A DNA stretch of 9,142 bases from JAVXNW01 sp036645575 (lineage in GTDB: Bacteria > Bacillota > Clostridia > Christensenellales > Aristaeellaceae), in assembly GCA_036645575.1 (NCBI GenBank), contig JAVXNW010000097.1, positions 1 through 9,142 on the forward strand. The letters are read 5' to 3'. Within the stretch, counting starts at the first letter, position 1, and every line of letters begins with the position of its first letter. The notes under the pieces are model-generated. The model did no database searches. It was not told the DNA's origin and saw nothing but the letters and a program-made list of their open reading frames with translations. The translations under genes and the position numbers were made by a program. Shown piece by piece: positions 1 to 6,549 of this stretch.

Positions 1-324
1 CTCTTTCGCATATTTCAGCAAACGTTCCATTATAGAGCCGGGGTCTTTACCAATCATCATATGTTTCTTTTCCTTTTGCGCATACATTTTGCACAGTGAT
101 AAAGCGTACTTGTTATTACTCTCTATTAGATAGATGTCATCTATGCGTCGCAACATATAGCCATCATAATCACCATCGGGTGTTAGGTGATTTATCAGCA
201 CAAACGCTTCATCAGAATCTTGAATAATACCTGCGGAAAATGTATTGGTATTGGCGTTGTCGCAATAAATGCATAACACTTCGCCGCTGGACGTTGACCT
301 ATGCAAGACGTCATGTATATTCAT
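1..324 (-). CDS. Uncharacterised small protein, 5' part only (3' end outside window)
   Basis: An open frame starts at ATG 324-322 and runs leftward without a stop for 108 codons to the window edge, so the C-terminus is missing. A GAGGTG ribosome site lies at 335-330, five bases before the ATG. The protein begins MNIHDVLHRSTSSGEVLC. Residues 35-67 read as a run of short beta-type segments (IQDSDEAFVLINHLTPDGDY, then GYMLRRIDDIYLIE), followed by a charged helical stretch near residues 80-108. That pattern resembles small beta-barrel (Sm/SH3-like) proteins of unknown role found in Firmicutes; I recognise the style but no named family. There is no signal peptide or membrane segment, so it is probably cytoplasmic. 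Its codon use is AT-richer than everything to its right, suggesting a different history. Convincing as a gene; function unknown. Confidence 0.82.
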   Translation of the reverse strand, partial: MNIHDVLHRSTSSGEVLCIYCDNANTNTFSAGIIQDSDEAFVLINHLTPDGDYDGYMLRRIDDIYLIESNNKYALSLCKMYAQKEKKHMMIGKDPGSIMERLLKYAKE

Positions 325-407
325 AATAACACCTCATTCTTAACCTTTGCATCAAGCGCGCCCCGCGCCCCACGAAATGTGCAGCAAGGCCACCCGCACA
401 GTTGCAA

Positions 408-448
408 CCCAGACACCCCAACCCTGCCCCAGTTAAGTCCCCAACCCC
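408..448 (-). promoter_or_regulatory. G-tract cluster, possible G-quadruplex in leader
   Basis: Six runs of three or four G occur on the minus strand at 445-448, 439-442, 427-430, 422-424, 416-419 and 408-410. The last four are separated by loops of 2, 2 and 5 bases, which meets the classical G3+/N1-7 quadruplex rule. The cluster lies between the candidate promoter and the start codon of the small gene, so it would be present in that mRNA leader. Folding and function are inference. Confidence 0.5.
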
Positions 449-465
449 GCAAGTCCTACCCATGT

Positions 466-471
466 AGTATA
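466..471 (-). promoter_or_regulatory. Candidate -10 element for the small leftward gene
   Basis: On the minus strand this hexamer is TATACT, one base from the sigma-A consensus. The hexamer 17 bases upstream is TTTTAA, a poor -35 match, so the promoter would be weak or activator-dependent. If used, the leader before the ATG at 324 would be roughly 135 bases and would contain the G-tract cluster. Confidence 0.4.
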
Positions 472-590
472 ACAAACTCCGCAACAAATTAAAAGCCTTT
501 TCACAATATTATCGCCGTTTTTAAGCATTATCCGATCGTTTTAGGGGCGGCCGGGAATGGTTTTGTTGTGGGTTGGCGTGCTCTTTGGCG

Positions 591-1889
591 CTATGGGGTT
601 GACTTTTTCCTTTTATGGGGGCTGCGCCGTATCGGCAGCGTGATGGCAAAGGTGGCGCCTGCCTTTCCGGATTCCTCCAGCGTCAGGCGACCTGCGTGCA
701 TCTGGATCAGTTCCCGTGCGACGGACAGGCCAAGGCCATAGTGGGCGCGGTCGCTATGCGCTTGATCCGCGCGAAAAAATCGGTCGAACAGCCGGCCCTT
801 GATTTCCTCCGGTACGCCCGGCCCGTCGTCCGCGACCGTCAGACGAATGGTCCTTTCCCCCGCCTGCCCGGAAAGCGTGATCGTCTTCGCGGCGTAGCTC
901 ACCGCGTTGTCCAGCAGCACCGACAGCGCCTGCTTTAGCCGGTCGCCATCTCCCGTCACTTGGCCAAGCGCACTTTGCGCAAGCGTAAGCGTAAGGTTAA
1001 GCCCCTTGCGCAAAGCCACCGGGTAGTACAGGTCGTAGCACTCGATCAGCAGCGTATCCACGTCGACCGCCACATCCCGAAGCGCCCAGTTTCCCGCGTC
1101 CGAGCGCGCGAGCAGCAGCAGGTCATCCACCAGACGCGCCATTCTCCGGCACTCGCTCGCGATATTCTCGCGCAGCACCGGCGAATTGTCCGCCTTGAGC
1201 GCCTCCGCACTCGCCGAGATCACCGCAAGCGGCGCCTTCAGCTCATGCGACGCAATCGCGGTGAACTCCGTCTGCTTGGCATGGCTCGCTTCGGCGGGCT
1301 TTACCGCGCGCCCGGACGCGATCCAACCGATCACAAAAAGCGCCGCCAGCCCGCCCAATCCGATCAGCGCCGACTGCGCGCGTTGCGTGTGAATCCTTTC
1401 CGCCAACTCCGACAGGTCCTTGATCACCGCCAGCTTGATCGGCGTCGCTGCCGACGACGGAATCAGCGTCACCGCCGCCAGATACCCCTCGCCCCGCGCG
1501 CCCTCAAGCGCAAATGTCGTCCGCACCGGAACCAGCGTCCCCAGCGGCAGCGCCAGCCCGCTCGCCCGATCAAGCGCCCCTTGAATCAGCGTTTCCCGAT
1601 CGGTCATGGGCGTCCACGCGCCCCGGAACTTGAGCGGCGCACCCGCATCCTCGACATAGATCACCTGCCGCGCCCCCGCCTCGCTCTGCGCAAGGTACGA
1701 CCCCGCCAGCGTCCGGTCCGCCTGCAATTTATACGTGAGCGCGTCCACCGCGCTATGAAACGCGGTCTGCGTAGCGCGCTTTAACTGCGCCTCCGATATG
1801 CCCAGTACGCTCATTCCCACCGCCAAAAGCACAAGCCCGGTCAGCAGCGTATACGTAAGCGCCAAGCGCCGCCTCAGCTTTTTGAACAT
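591..1889 (-). CDS. Membrane sensor histidine kinase
   Basis: A 432-residue sensor kinase that would autophosphorylate on a histidine and pass the phosphate to the regulator encoded just upstream. Two membrane segments (about 9-31 and 174-192) flank an extracytoplasmic sensor region of about 140 residues with no recognisable named fold. The DHp H-box is ASHELKAPL with His215. The catalytic domain has the N-box (LLDNA, Asn328), G1 box DDGPGVP (354-360), F-box LFDRFFRAD (367-375) and G2 box YGLGLSVA (384-391), so all ATP-binding motifs are intact. No HAMP domain is apparent: only about 15 residues separate the second membrane helix from the DHp helix. The start is supported by GGAGGA at 1901-1906, inside the end of the regulator gene, which ends 5 bp earlier; the two are probably translationally coupled. 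The ligand is unknown; the divergent transport operon is the obvious candidate regulon. Confidence 0.95.
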   Translation of the reverse strand: MFKKLRRRLALTYTLLTGLVLLAVGMSVLGISEAQLKRATQTAFHSAVDALTYKLQADRTLAGSYLAQSEAGARQVIYVEDAGAPLKFRGAWTPMTDRETLIQGALDRASGLALPLGTLVPVRTTFALEGARGEGYLAAVTLIPSSAATPIKLAVIKDLSELAERIHTQRAQSALIGLGGLAALFVIGWIASGRAVKPAEASHAKQTEFTAIASHELKAPLAVISASAEALKADNSPVLRENIASECRRMARLVDDLLLLARSDAGNWALRDVAVDVDTLLIECYDLYYPVALRKGLNLTLTLAQSALGQVTGDGDRLKQALSVLLDNAVSYAAKTITLSGQAGERTIRLTVADDGPGVPEEIKGRLFDRFFRADQAHSDRAHYGLGLSVARELIQMHAGRLTLEESGKAGATFAITLPIRRSPHKRKKSTP

Positions 1890-1894
1890 GATGC

Positions 1895-2566
1895 CTATTC
1901 CTCCAGTCGATAGCCGGTTCCATACGCCGTCTTCAGCCGCGCCCGGCTGCCCACCGCCGTAAGTCTACGCCGCACAAAGTGCACGTAGCTATCGAGGTTT
2001 CCGTCCTCCACTTCGGCCTGCGCGCCCCACACGCCATTAAACAGCGCCTGCCGCGCGGCGGTCTGCCCCTTCGCCCGCATCAGGCACGCCAACAGGTCGC
2101 ACTCGCGCGCGCTCAGCGGACACGCGCCCGCCGGCCCCGTCAGCGTGCGCGAATCGGGATCGAGCGAAAGGTCGCCAAAGGCAATGCGCGTCTCGCGCGT
2201 CCACGCGCCGGGCCTGCGCGAAAGCGCGCGCAGCCGCGCCAACAATTCATCCATCGCAAAGGGCTTGACCAGATAGTCGTCCGCGCCCGCGTCCAGCCCA
2301 TCCACCCGGTCGCCCAGCCCAGCCAGCGCGGTCAGCATCAGAATTGGCGCATTCACGCCGCCCGCGCGCAGCGCGCGAGCGATCCGCACGCCGTCAAGCC
2401 CCGGCAGCATCCGGTCGAGCAGGATGATGTCATACGCGCCCGCGAGCGCTTCTTGAAGCCCGGCGTCGCCCGAAAAGCAGGCCTTTGCCTGATAGCCCGC
2501 CTTTTCAAGCACGGTCAGCACCGCCCGTGTCAGCGCCACATCGTCTTCAATCATCAACAGCCGCAT
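1895..2566 (-). CDS. OmpR/PhoB-type response regulator
   Basis: A 223-residue DNA-binding response regulator, of normal family length. The receiver domain (about 1-115) has the acidic pocket Glu7-Asp8-Asp9, phosphoacceptor Asp51 in LLDRMLPGLDG, Thr79 in LMLTA and Lys101 in LVKPF. The C-terminal half (about 125-223) is a winged-helix domain: it opens with FGDLSLDPDSRTL, continues with LSARECDLLACLMR, and ends with the typical recognition helix and wing (SYVHFVRRRL, then TAYGTGYRLEE). It is the first gene of a two-gene operon with the kinase. A G-rich ribosome site (GGGGGGA, 2572-2578) precedes the ATG. Regulators of this family usually bind as dimers to two direct half-sites about 10-11 bp apart, and such a repeat occurs in the divergent promoter at 2653-2670. 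This makes self-contained control of the transport operon likely. Confidence 0.96.
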   Translation of the reverse strand: MRLLMIEDDVALTRAVLTVLEKAGYQAKACFSGDAGLQEALAGAYDIILLDRMLPGLDGVRIARALRAGGVNAPILMLTALAGLGDRVDGLDAGADDYLVKPFAMDELLARLRALSRRPGAWTRETRIAFGDLSLDPDSRTLTGPAGACPLSARECDLLACLMRAKGQTAARQALFNGVWGAQAEVEDGNLDSYVHFVRRRLTAVGSRARLKTAYGTGYRLEE

Positions 2567-2580
2567 CGCCGTCCCCCCAT

Positions 2581-2597
2581 CTCATCCGTTTTATGAG
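2581..2597. promoter_or_regulatory. Short inverted repeat at the leftward transcription start
   Basis: CTCAT and ATGAG, five bases each, are separated by seven bases. The element sits just downstream of the leftward -10 and overlaps the predicted start point, where an operator or a small leader hairpin could act. The arms are short and chance occurrence is possible. Confidence 0.3.
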
Positions 2598-2604
2598 TCA
2601 ATTT

Positions 2605-2613
2605 ATTATACCA
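2605..2613 (-). promoter_or_regulatory. Extended -10 promoter for the two-component operon
   Basis: On the minus strand this reads TGGTATAAT, a perfect extended -10 (TGnTATAAT). The -35 region is poor (AGGCTT or GGCTTT at 16-17 bp), which extended -10 promoters tolerate. The predicted start near 2597-2599 gives a leader of about 30 bases to the regulator ATG at 2566. Confidence 0.68.
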
Positions 2614-2652
2614 TGTAATTCTGGAAAAAGCCTTAAAATATCGGCGGCGCGC

Positions 2653-2685
2653 TTTCAAGACTTTTCAAGATTTGACCGTTATACT
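2653..2685 (+). promoter_or_regulatory. Rightward promoter with direct-repeat site for an OmpR-type regulator
   Basis: TTTCAAGA occurs at 2653-2660 and again at 2663-2670, an exact 8-base repeat with a 10-bp period. A -10 box TATACT lies at 2680-2685. The repeat covers the place where a -35 would be (about 2657-2662), and no good -35 is present (AAGACT). That arrangement fits a promoter depending on an activator that binds at the -35, as OmpR/PhoB regulators commonly do. The predicted start near 2692 gives a leader of about 27 bases. Binding by the regulator encoded next door is inference. Confidence 0.6.
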
Positions 2686-2704
2686 GGGCATGTGATCAAA
2701 AATC

Positions 2705-2711
2705 GGGAGGG
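2705..2711 (+). promoter_or_regulatory. Ribosome binding site deciding the binding-protein start
   Basis: GGGAGGG seven bases before ATG 2719. The same frame is open back to 2485, but the upstream ATG lies in the antisense of the regulator gene and would put about 78 residues before the obvious signal peptide. The start at 2719 is therefore preferred. Confidence 0.85.
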
Positions 2712-2718
2712 AAAGTCC

Positions 2719-4857
2719 ATGAAGATTCAAAAAATACTGGCGCTGATCCTGTGCCTATGCGTCTTGGCGGCGCCCGCCGCTGCCCAGCAAAGCGCCATGG
2801 GGCGCTATGTGGAGCGGGAACTCGCGCTGCCAAGCGGCATGGATGGCGTGTTCGACCTATATACGCTTGAGGATGGGCGCATTGGCCTGCTCGGCGTTTC
2901 AGGGACGCAGTTCATGACCGCGCAACTTTGCGAAGACGGGCGCTGGGCGTGCCAAGTGCCCGGATGGGCCGAGCAAATCGCCGACCCATACGCATTTTGT
3001 TCCGCCACGATGCGGGGCGAAACCGCCTGCCTGCTCGCCTACCCAACGAAGGATGCGCCTTACCGCGTTCTGATCGGCGAGGGCGCCGCGCTCACGCCGC
3101 TTGACGCGGTGGATTTTTCCCAGGATGTTCCCTATCCCGGGGCTGCCCGCCTCGCGCAGGACGGCACGCTGATCGTCCAGGGCGGCAGGGGCACGTACAC
3201 CTACGATGCCGCGACGGGGGCGCGCAAGTCATGCCTCGATCGGGTAAACGGACCTATGGCATATGCCGGCGGGAAGCTATCCGCCTTGTCGGTTCAGGAG
3301 CAGGGCGCGGTGATCTACGACGTGGCGACGGGCGAACTGCGCGGCGAGATGAGCGGCGCGCCGCTCATGGAGGACAACGCCATTTCCGCAGACGGCGAGG
3401 CCCTATACCTGGGCAACGCGGGCGGCATTTACCGCATCGCGCAGGGCGGATCGGTCTGGGAGCGGCTGGTGGACGGAAGTTTGACCAGTTTGTGTATGCC
3501 CGCGCTCTACCCGCGCACGATGGCGGTATCGGGCGACACCCTGTACATGCTGCTCGAGGGCGGCGAAAATGGAACCAAGCTGTTCTGCTACACCTACGAC
3601 CAGACGGTCTCCACGCTGCCCACGCAGGAGTTGACCATCTACACGCTGCGCGATAATCAGCTGCTCACGCAAGCCGCCGCAGTCTTTCAACTGGCGAATC
3701 CCGACTACATCGTGCGCGTCGTCCAGCTGCTGACCGAGGACGCGGGCGCGACTTCCGAGGACGTGATCCGCGCGCTGAACGCCGAACTGCTCTCCGGAAA
3801 GGGGCCGGATGTGCTGCTGCTAGACGGCATGCCTGCGGATGCCTACATCCAAAAGGGCGTGCTGGCCGACCTCACATCGGTGGTTGCCCCGATGCTTTCG
3901 GAGGATGTGCTGCTGCCCAACCTGATCGCGCCCTTTCAAACAGGCGACGCGATCTATCAGGTGCCCACGCGGGTGATGCTGCCGATCATGCTGGGAAACA
4001 CCGAAAGCGCGACGTGGGAACAGCTGATGAGCGCCTTGTCCGGCGGACTGACGCTGCCGCCGCGCACGCTCAAGGGCTATACCGAGCTATTCCTTCCCGC
4101 CAATTTTCCCGCGTGGTTTGACCGTGCGGGCACGCTTAACGAAGCCCTGTTTTCGCGGTATTTGAGCGACGTCGTGGCGATTCACGCGCTTTGCGGCGAA
4201 CCCGAAGGGGGCCAAAGCGAGGAGCGCGCGCGCTTCTTTCAGCGCATGATTTTAGCGGGCTATGCCGATCCGATGAACGGCTACGCGAGCCAGCTGGACG
4301 AGATCGTGCAGGTGGCGAGCGGAAAGCTTGCCATGGCGCCCATGATGCTCAACGGGCTATCCGTTGATTCGATGCCGCTAAGTCAATTTAAGGGCGCCGA
4401 GTCCCTCTCCTTTCTGCCCGGCCAAGCGGGCAAGGTATTTGCGCCGCTCAGCCGCTTGGGCGTCAACGCGCGCGGCGCGCAGGTGGAAACCGCGATGGCG
4501 TTTGTGAAGATGATGCTTTCGGAAGAAGTGCAGGACGCGTCCTTGTTTGGCGGCATGCCGGTCAACCGCCGAGCGCTTCAAAAGCTGAACGAGCGCGAAA
4601 GCGACAGCCTGCTCGGCACCACCTTCAAGGACACGGAAAGCGGCGAGGAACTGAACGTCGAGGGGCATTGGCCGGACAAGGCGATGCGCGAAGCGGTCTA
4701 CGCCATGCTCACGCAGGCCGAGTGCGCGTATCTGCCGGACGAAACGCTGCTCACCCTCTTGCAGGGCGCGCTTGAGCCCTTCTACGCGGGACAAATGGAC
4801 GCGGCGCAGGCGGCCCAACAGGTCTCCGCCAAGGTGCGCGCCTATTTGGCAGAATGA
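2719..4857 (+). CDS. Secreted propeller-like/solute-binding fusion protein (ABC importer)
   Basis: A 712-residue exported protein, well above the usual 400-550 of family 1 sugar-binding proteins. Residues 1-22 form a signal peptide ending AAPAAA before QQ. No good lipobox is seen: the cysteines at 12 and 14 follow leucine, so the protein looks SPase I-cleaved and not lipid-anchored. Residues about 28-300 are rich in short repeated strands (for example GTLIVQGGRGTYTYDAATG, AVIYDVATGELRG, GEALYLGNAGGIYRI, SGDTLYMLLEGGENGTKLF), suggesting a beta-propeller. Residues about 303-712 have the solute-binding layout: ELTIYTLRDNQLLTQAAAVF, then SGKGPDVLLLDG, PVNRRALQK near 614-622 and the closing FYAGQMDAAQAAQQVSAKV. 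It would capture a solute, probably a sugar or oligosaccharide, for the two permeases that follow. The next gene overlaps its stop by 4 bp. Family call is firm for the C-terminal part; the propeller is inferred from pattern. Confidence 0.88.
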   Translation: MKIQKILALILCLCVLAAPAAAQQSAMGRYVERELALPSGMDGVFDLYTLEDGRIGLLGVSGTQFMTAQLCEDGRWACQVPGWAEQIADPYAFCSATMRGETACLLAYPTKDAPYRVLIGEGAALTPLDAVDFSQDVPYPGAARLAQDGTLIVQGGRGTYTYDAATGARKSCLDRVNGPMAYAGGKLSALSVQEQGAVIYDVATGELRGEMSGAPLMEDNAISADGEALYLGNAGGIYRIAQGGSVWERLVDGSLTSLCMPALYPRTMAVSGDTLYMLLEGGENGTKLFCYTYDQTVSTLPTQELTIYTLRDNQLLTQAAAVFQLANPDYIVRVVQLLTEDAGATSEDVIRALNAELLSGKGPDVLLLDGMPADAYIQKGVLADLTSVVAPMLSEDVLLPNLIAPFQTGDAIYQVPTRVMLPIMLGNTESATWEQLMSALSGGLTLPPRTLKGYTELFLPANFPAWFDRAGTLNEALFSRYLSDVVAIHALCGEPEGGQSEERARFFQRMILAGYADPMNGYASQLDEIVQVASGKLAMAPMMLNGLSVDSMPLSQFKGAESLSFLPGQAGKVFAPLSRLGVNARGAQVETAMAFVKMMLSEEVQDASLFGGMPVNRRALQKLNERESDSLLGTTFKDTESGEELNVEGHWPDKAMREAVYAMLTQAECAYLPDETLLTLLQGALEPFYAGQMDAAQAAQQVSAKVRAYLAE

Positions 4858-5705
4858 GCGCCGGGCGCGGGAAGACGCCCGTCGCCCTTGCGTTCCTTGC
4901 GCCCAGCCTTTTGGGCATGACGGTGTTCGTGATCGCCCCGTTCGTCGGGGCGGTCGCGCGCTCCATGCAGGACGCAATGGGCGAGACGTTTGTCGGGCTT
5001 CAAAACTATCGGGCGGTCGTCCAAAACGAGGCGTTTCAGCTGGCGGTTCACAACACGTTGCGCTTTGTCTGCGTGTGCATTCCGCTGCTTCTCATCCTTT
5101 CGCTCGGCCTTGCGCTCGTCATGCGCGCATCGGGCAAGCGCGGCGCGCCCTTTGGCGCGGTCTTTCTCGCGCCGATGGCGATCCCGGTCGCCTCGGTCGC
5201 GCTCGTGTGGCAGGTGTTCTTCGCAAGGCAGGGGCTGCTCAATGGCATGATGGTGGGCGCGGGCGGTCAGGCGGTTGACTGGCTGGGCACGGATGCGGCG
5301 TTCTGGGTGCTGGTGCTCAGCTACCTATGGCGCAACGTGGGCTACGACATGGTGCTATGGCGCGCCGGGCTTGCCGGGATCGATCCGGCCATCTACGAGG
5401 CGGCCGAGGTGGACGGCGCGGGCGCGCTCAGAAAACTGCGCTACATCACGCTTCCGCAATTGACGCCCGCCTTTTTCACCATTGCGGTCGTGTCGCTGCT
5501 CAATTCGTTTAAGGTGTTCCGGGAGGCTTACCTGATCGCGGGCAGCTACCCGCACGATCGCATCTACCTGCTCCAGCACCTATTCAGCAATTGGTTCTTG
5601 GCCCTTGACATGCAAAAACTGTGCGCCGCGGCGGTGATGGTGGCGCTCGTCATTCTGGTGCTCGTGCTGGCGCTTAACAAACTATGGGCGGGGGAAGAAA
5701 AATGA
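4854..5705 (+). CDS. ABC importer permease, MalF/UgpA type
   Basis: A 283-residue inner-membrane permease of the carbohydrate-uptake (CUT1) class. About six hydrophobic segments are visible, the first around 11-36 and the last around 257-276. The ATPase-contact EAA loop is at 182-201, EAAEVDGAGALRKLRYITLP, a close match to the family pattern. It should pair with the next gene product as the heterodimeric channel and receive solute from the preceding binding protein. The ATG overlaps the stop of the preceding gene as ATGA, which implies coupled translation; no strong ribosome site of its own is seen. No partner ATPase gene lies in the window. CUT1 systems in Firmicutes often share one MsmX/MsmK-type ATPase encoded elsewhere, so this absence is not by itself abnormal. 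The substrate cannot be read from the sequence. Confidence 0.93.
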   Translation: MSAGRGKTPVALAFLAPSLLGMTVFVIAPFVGAVARSMQDAMGETFVGLQNYRAVVQNEAFQLAVHNTLRFVCVCIPLLLILSLGLALVMRASGKRGAPFGAVFLAPMAIPVASVALVWQVFFARQGLLNGMMVGAGGQAVDWLGTDAAFWVLVLSYLWRNVGYDMVLWRAGLAGIDPAIYEAAEVDGAGALRKLRYITLPQLTPAFFTIAVVSLLNSFKVFREAYLIAGSYPHDRIYLLQHLFSNWFLALDMQKLCAAAVMVALVILVLVLALNKLWAGEEK

Positions 5706-6544
5706 AGCGAACGATCCTACCGGTTCTGACCCTTGTGCTTTTGTCGCTGATGGTGCTCGCGCCCCTTTACCTGCTGGCAAGCGGCGCGCTGATGGGCACG
5801 CGGGAGATCGTGGCGCACATAGAACCCGTGCTCGGCGGCACGCCCGGCCTAGCGACATGGCCGCTTTTTCCCAAATGGCCCACGCTTTCGCCGCTGGTTC
5901 AGCTGCTGCTTGACACGCCGGCCTTTTTTACGATGTTCTGGAACGCCTGCATCCTGACCTTTTCGGCGGTCGCCGGGCAGGTGCTCATTTCCTCGCCCGC
6001 CGCGTGGGGGTTGGCGCGCTACAAGTTCAGGGGCAAAAAGGCGCTGTACATGCTGTACATTTTGCTGATGCTGATGCCCTTTCAGGTGCTGATGGCGCCC
6101 AGCTTTTTCGTCATGGATTGGGCGGGGCTGATCGACACGCGCTGGGCGGTGATCCTGCCAAGCGTGTTCTCGGCGTTCCCGGTCTTCATCTTGTACCGCT
6201 TTTTTGAAGGCATTCCGGAGGGTTTTGTCGAGGCGGCGCAGCTTGACGGCGCGGGGCCGGTGCGCGTGTTCTGCCTGATCGGGCTACCACTTGGCATGCC
6301 GGGCGTCTTGTCGGTGGTGGTGCTGGGCTTTCTTGAAAACTGGAGCGCCATCGAGCAGCCGCTCACGTTTCTTCGCGACAAGTCGCTCTGGCCGCTTTCG
6401 CTCATGCTGTCAAGCATTGCGGCCGAAGACGCGGGCGCGGCGTTCTCCGCGTCGCTCATGACGATGCTGCCCGCGCTGCTCGTCTTTTTGTGGGGACAGC
6501 CGTATCTCGAGGATGGAATCAGGGCCGCAGGGCTAAAGGAGTGA
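5702..6544 (+). CDS. ABC importer permease, MalG/UgpE type
   Basis: A 280-residue inner-membrane permease, the second channel half of the CUT1 importer. The first membrane segment is about 6-28, and further ones are visible around 80-100, 112-135, 148-166, 195-212 and 249-266. The EAA loop is EAAQLDGAGPVRVFCLIGLP (177-196). An in-frame ATG exists 18 bases earlier. The start at 5702 is preferred because it overlaps the previous stop as ATGA, follows a purine-rich GGGGGAAG site and gives the usual MKRT-type basic start before the first helix. The loop after the first helix contains PKWPTLSPLVQLL, the FPKxxTLxNY-like segment normal for MalG-type subunits. It forms one transport unit with the two genes before it. 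Confidence 0.93.
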   Translation: MKRTILPVLTLVLLSLMVLAPLYLLASGALMGTREIVAHIEPVLGGTPGLATWPLFPKWPTLSPLVQLLLDTPAFFTMFWNACILTFSAVAGQVLISSPAAWGLARYKFRGKKALYMLYILLMLMPFQVLMAPSFFVMDWAGLIDTRWAVILPSVFSAFPVFILYRFFEGIPEGFVEAAQLDGAGPVRVFCLIGLPLGMPGVLSVVVLGFLENWSAIEQPLTFLRDKSLWPLSLMLSSIAAEDAGAAFSASLMTMLPALLVFLWGQPYLEDGIRAAGLKE

Positions 6545-6549
6545 GGCAA

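Larger units (their letters stand above)
325..590. other. Intergenic region with G-rich leader and possible leftward promoter
   Basis: No gene is supported here. Read on the minus strand it is the upstream region of the small gene that starts at 324. It holds a candidate -10 box (466-471), a cluster of G-tracts (408-448) and an AT-rich stretch (about 480-545). The AT-rich stretch contains two similar copies of ATTATC..CG..TTTTA at 508-523 and 527-543. The kinase gene ends at 591 and no hairpin followed by a T-run is visible after it, so a factor-independent terminator for that operon is not evident. Confidence 0.6.
2567..2718. promoter_or_regulatory. Divergent control region between regulator gene and transport operon
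   Basis: These 152 bases separate two operons transcribed away from each other. They contain a leftward extended -10, a rightward -10, a direct repeat next to the rightward promoter and a short inverted repeat at the leftward start. The region is much AT-richer than the genes on either side. A TTTGA/TCAAA inverted pair (2671-2675 and 2696-2700) also brackets the rightward -10, but the arms are short. Confidence 0.75.

Noticed and set aside
301..492. Plus-strand open frame of 63 codons
   Set aside because: It starts inside the antisense of the well-supported small gene, has no ribosome site and has a Pro/Ser-rich composition that simply reflects the C-tracts.
501..600. Possible terminator after the kinase gene
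   Set aside because: No stem of useful length followed by a T-run could be found on the minus strand; only trivial 5-bp palindromes such as AAAAG/CTTTT.
960..1784. Long plus-strand frame opposite the kinase gene
   Set aside because: Its product is dominated by Arg, Gln and His, as expected from the complement of a GC-rich gene. It has no ribosome site and the kinase on the other strand has all catalytic motifs.
2671..2685. TTGACC (2672-2677) as the -35 of the rightward promoter
   Set aside because: It is only two bases upstream of TATACT, far too close to be a -35 for that -10, and no suitable -10 is present about 17 bp downstream of it.
2485..2718. Upstream extension of the binding-protein frame by 78 codons
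   Set aside because: The extension covers the antisense of the regulator's N-terminus and both promoters, and it would bury the signal peptide. GGGAGGG before ATG 2719 is decisive.
2729..2766. Lipoprotein signal in the binding protein
   Set aside because: Cys12 and Cys14 are preceded by leucine, not Gly/Ala/Ser, and a good AxA cleavage site follows at residues 20-22.
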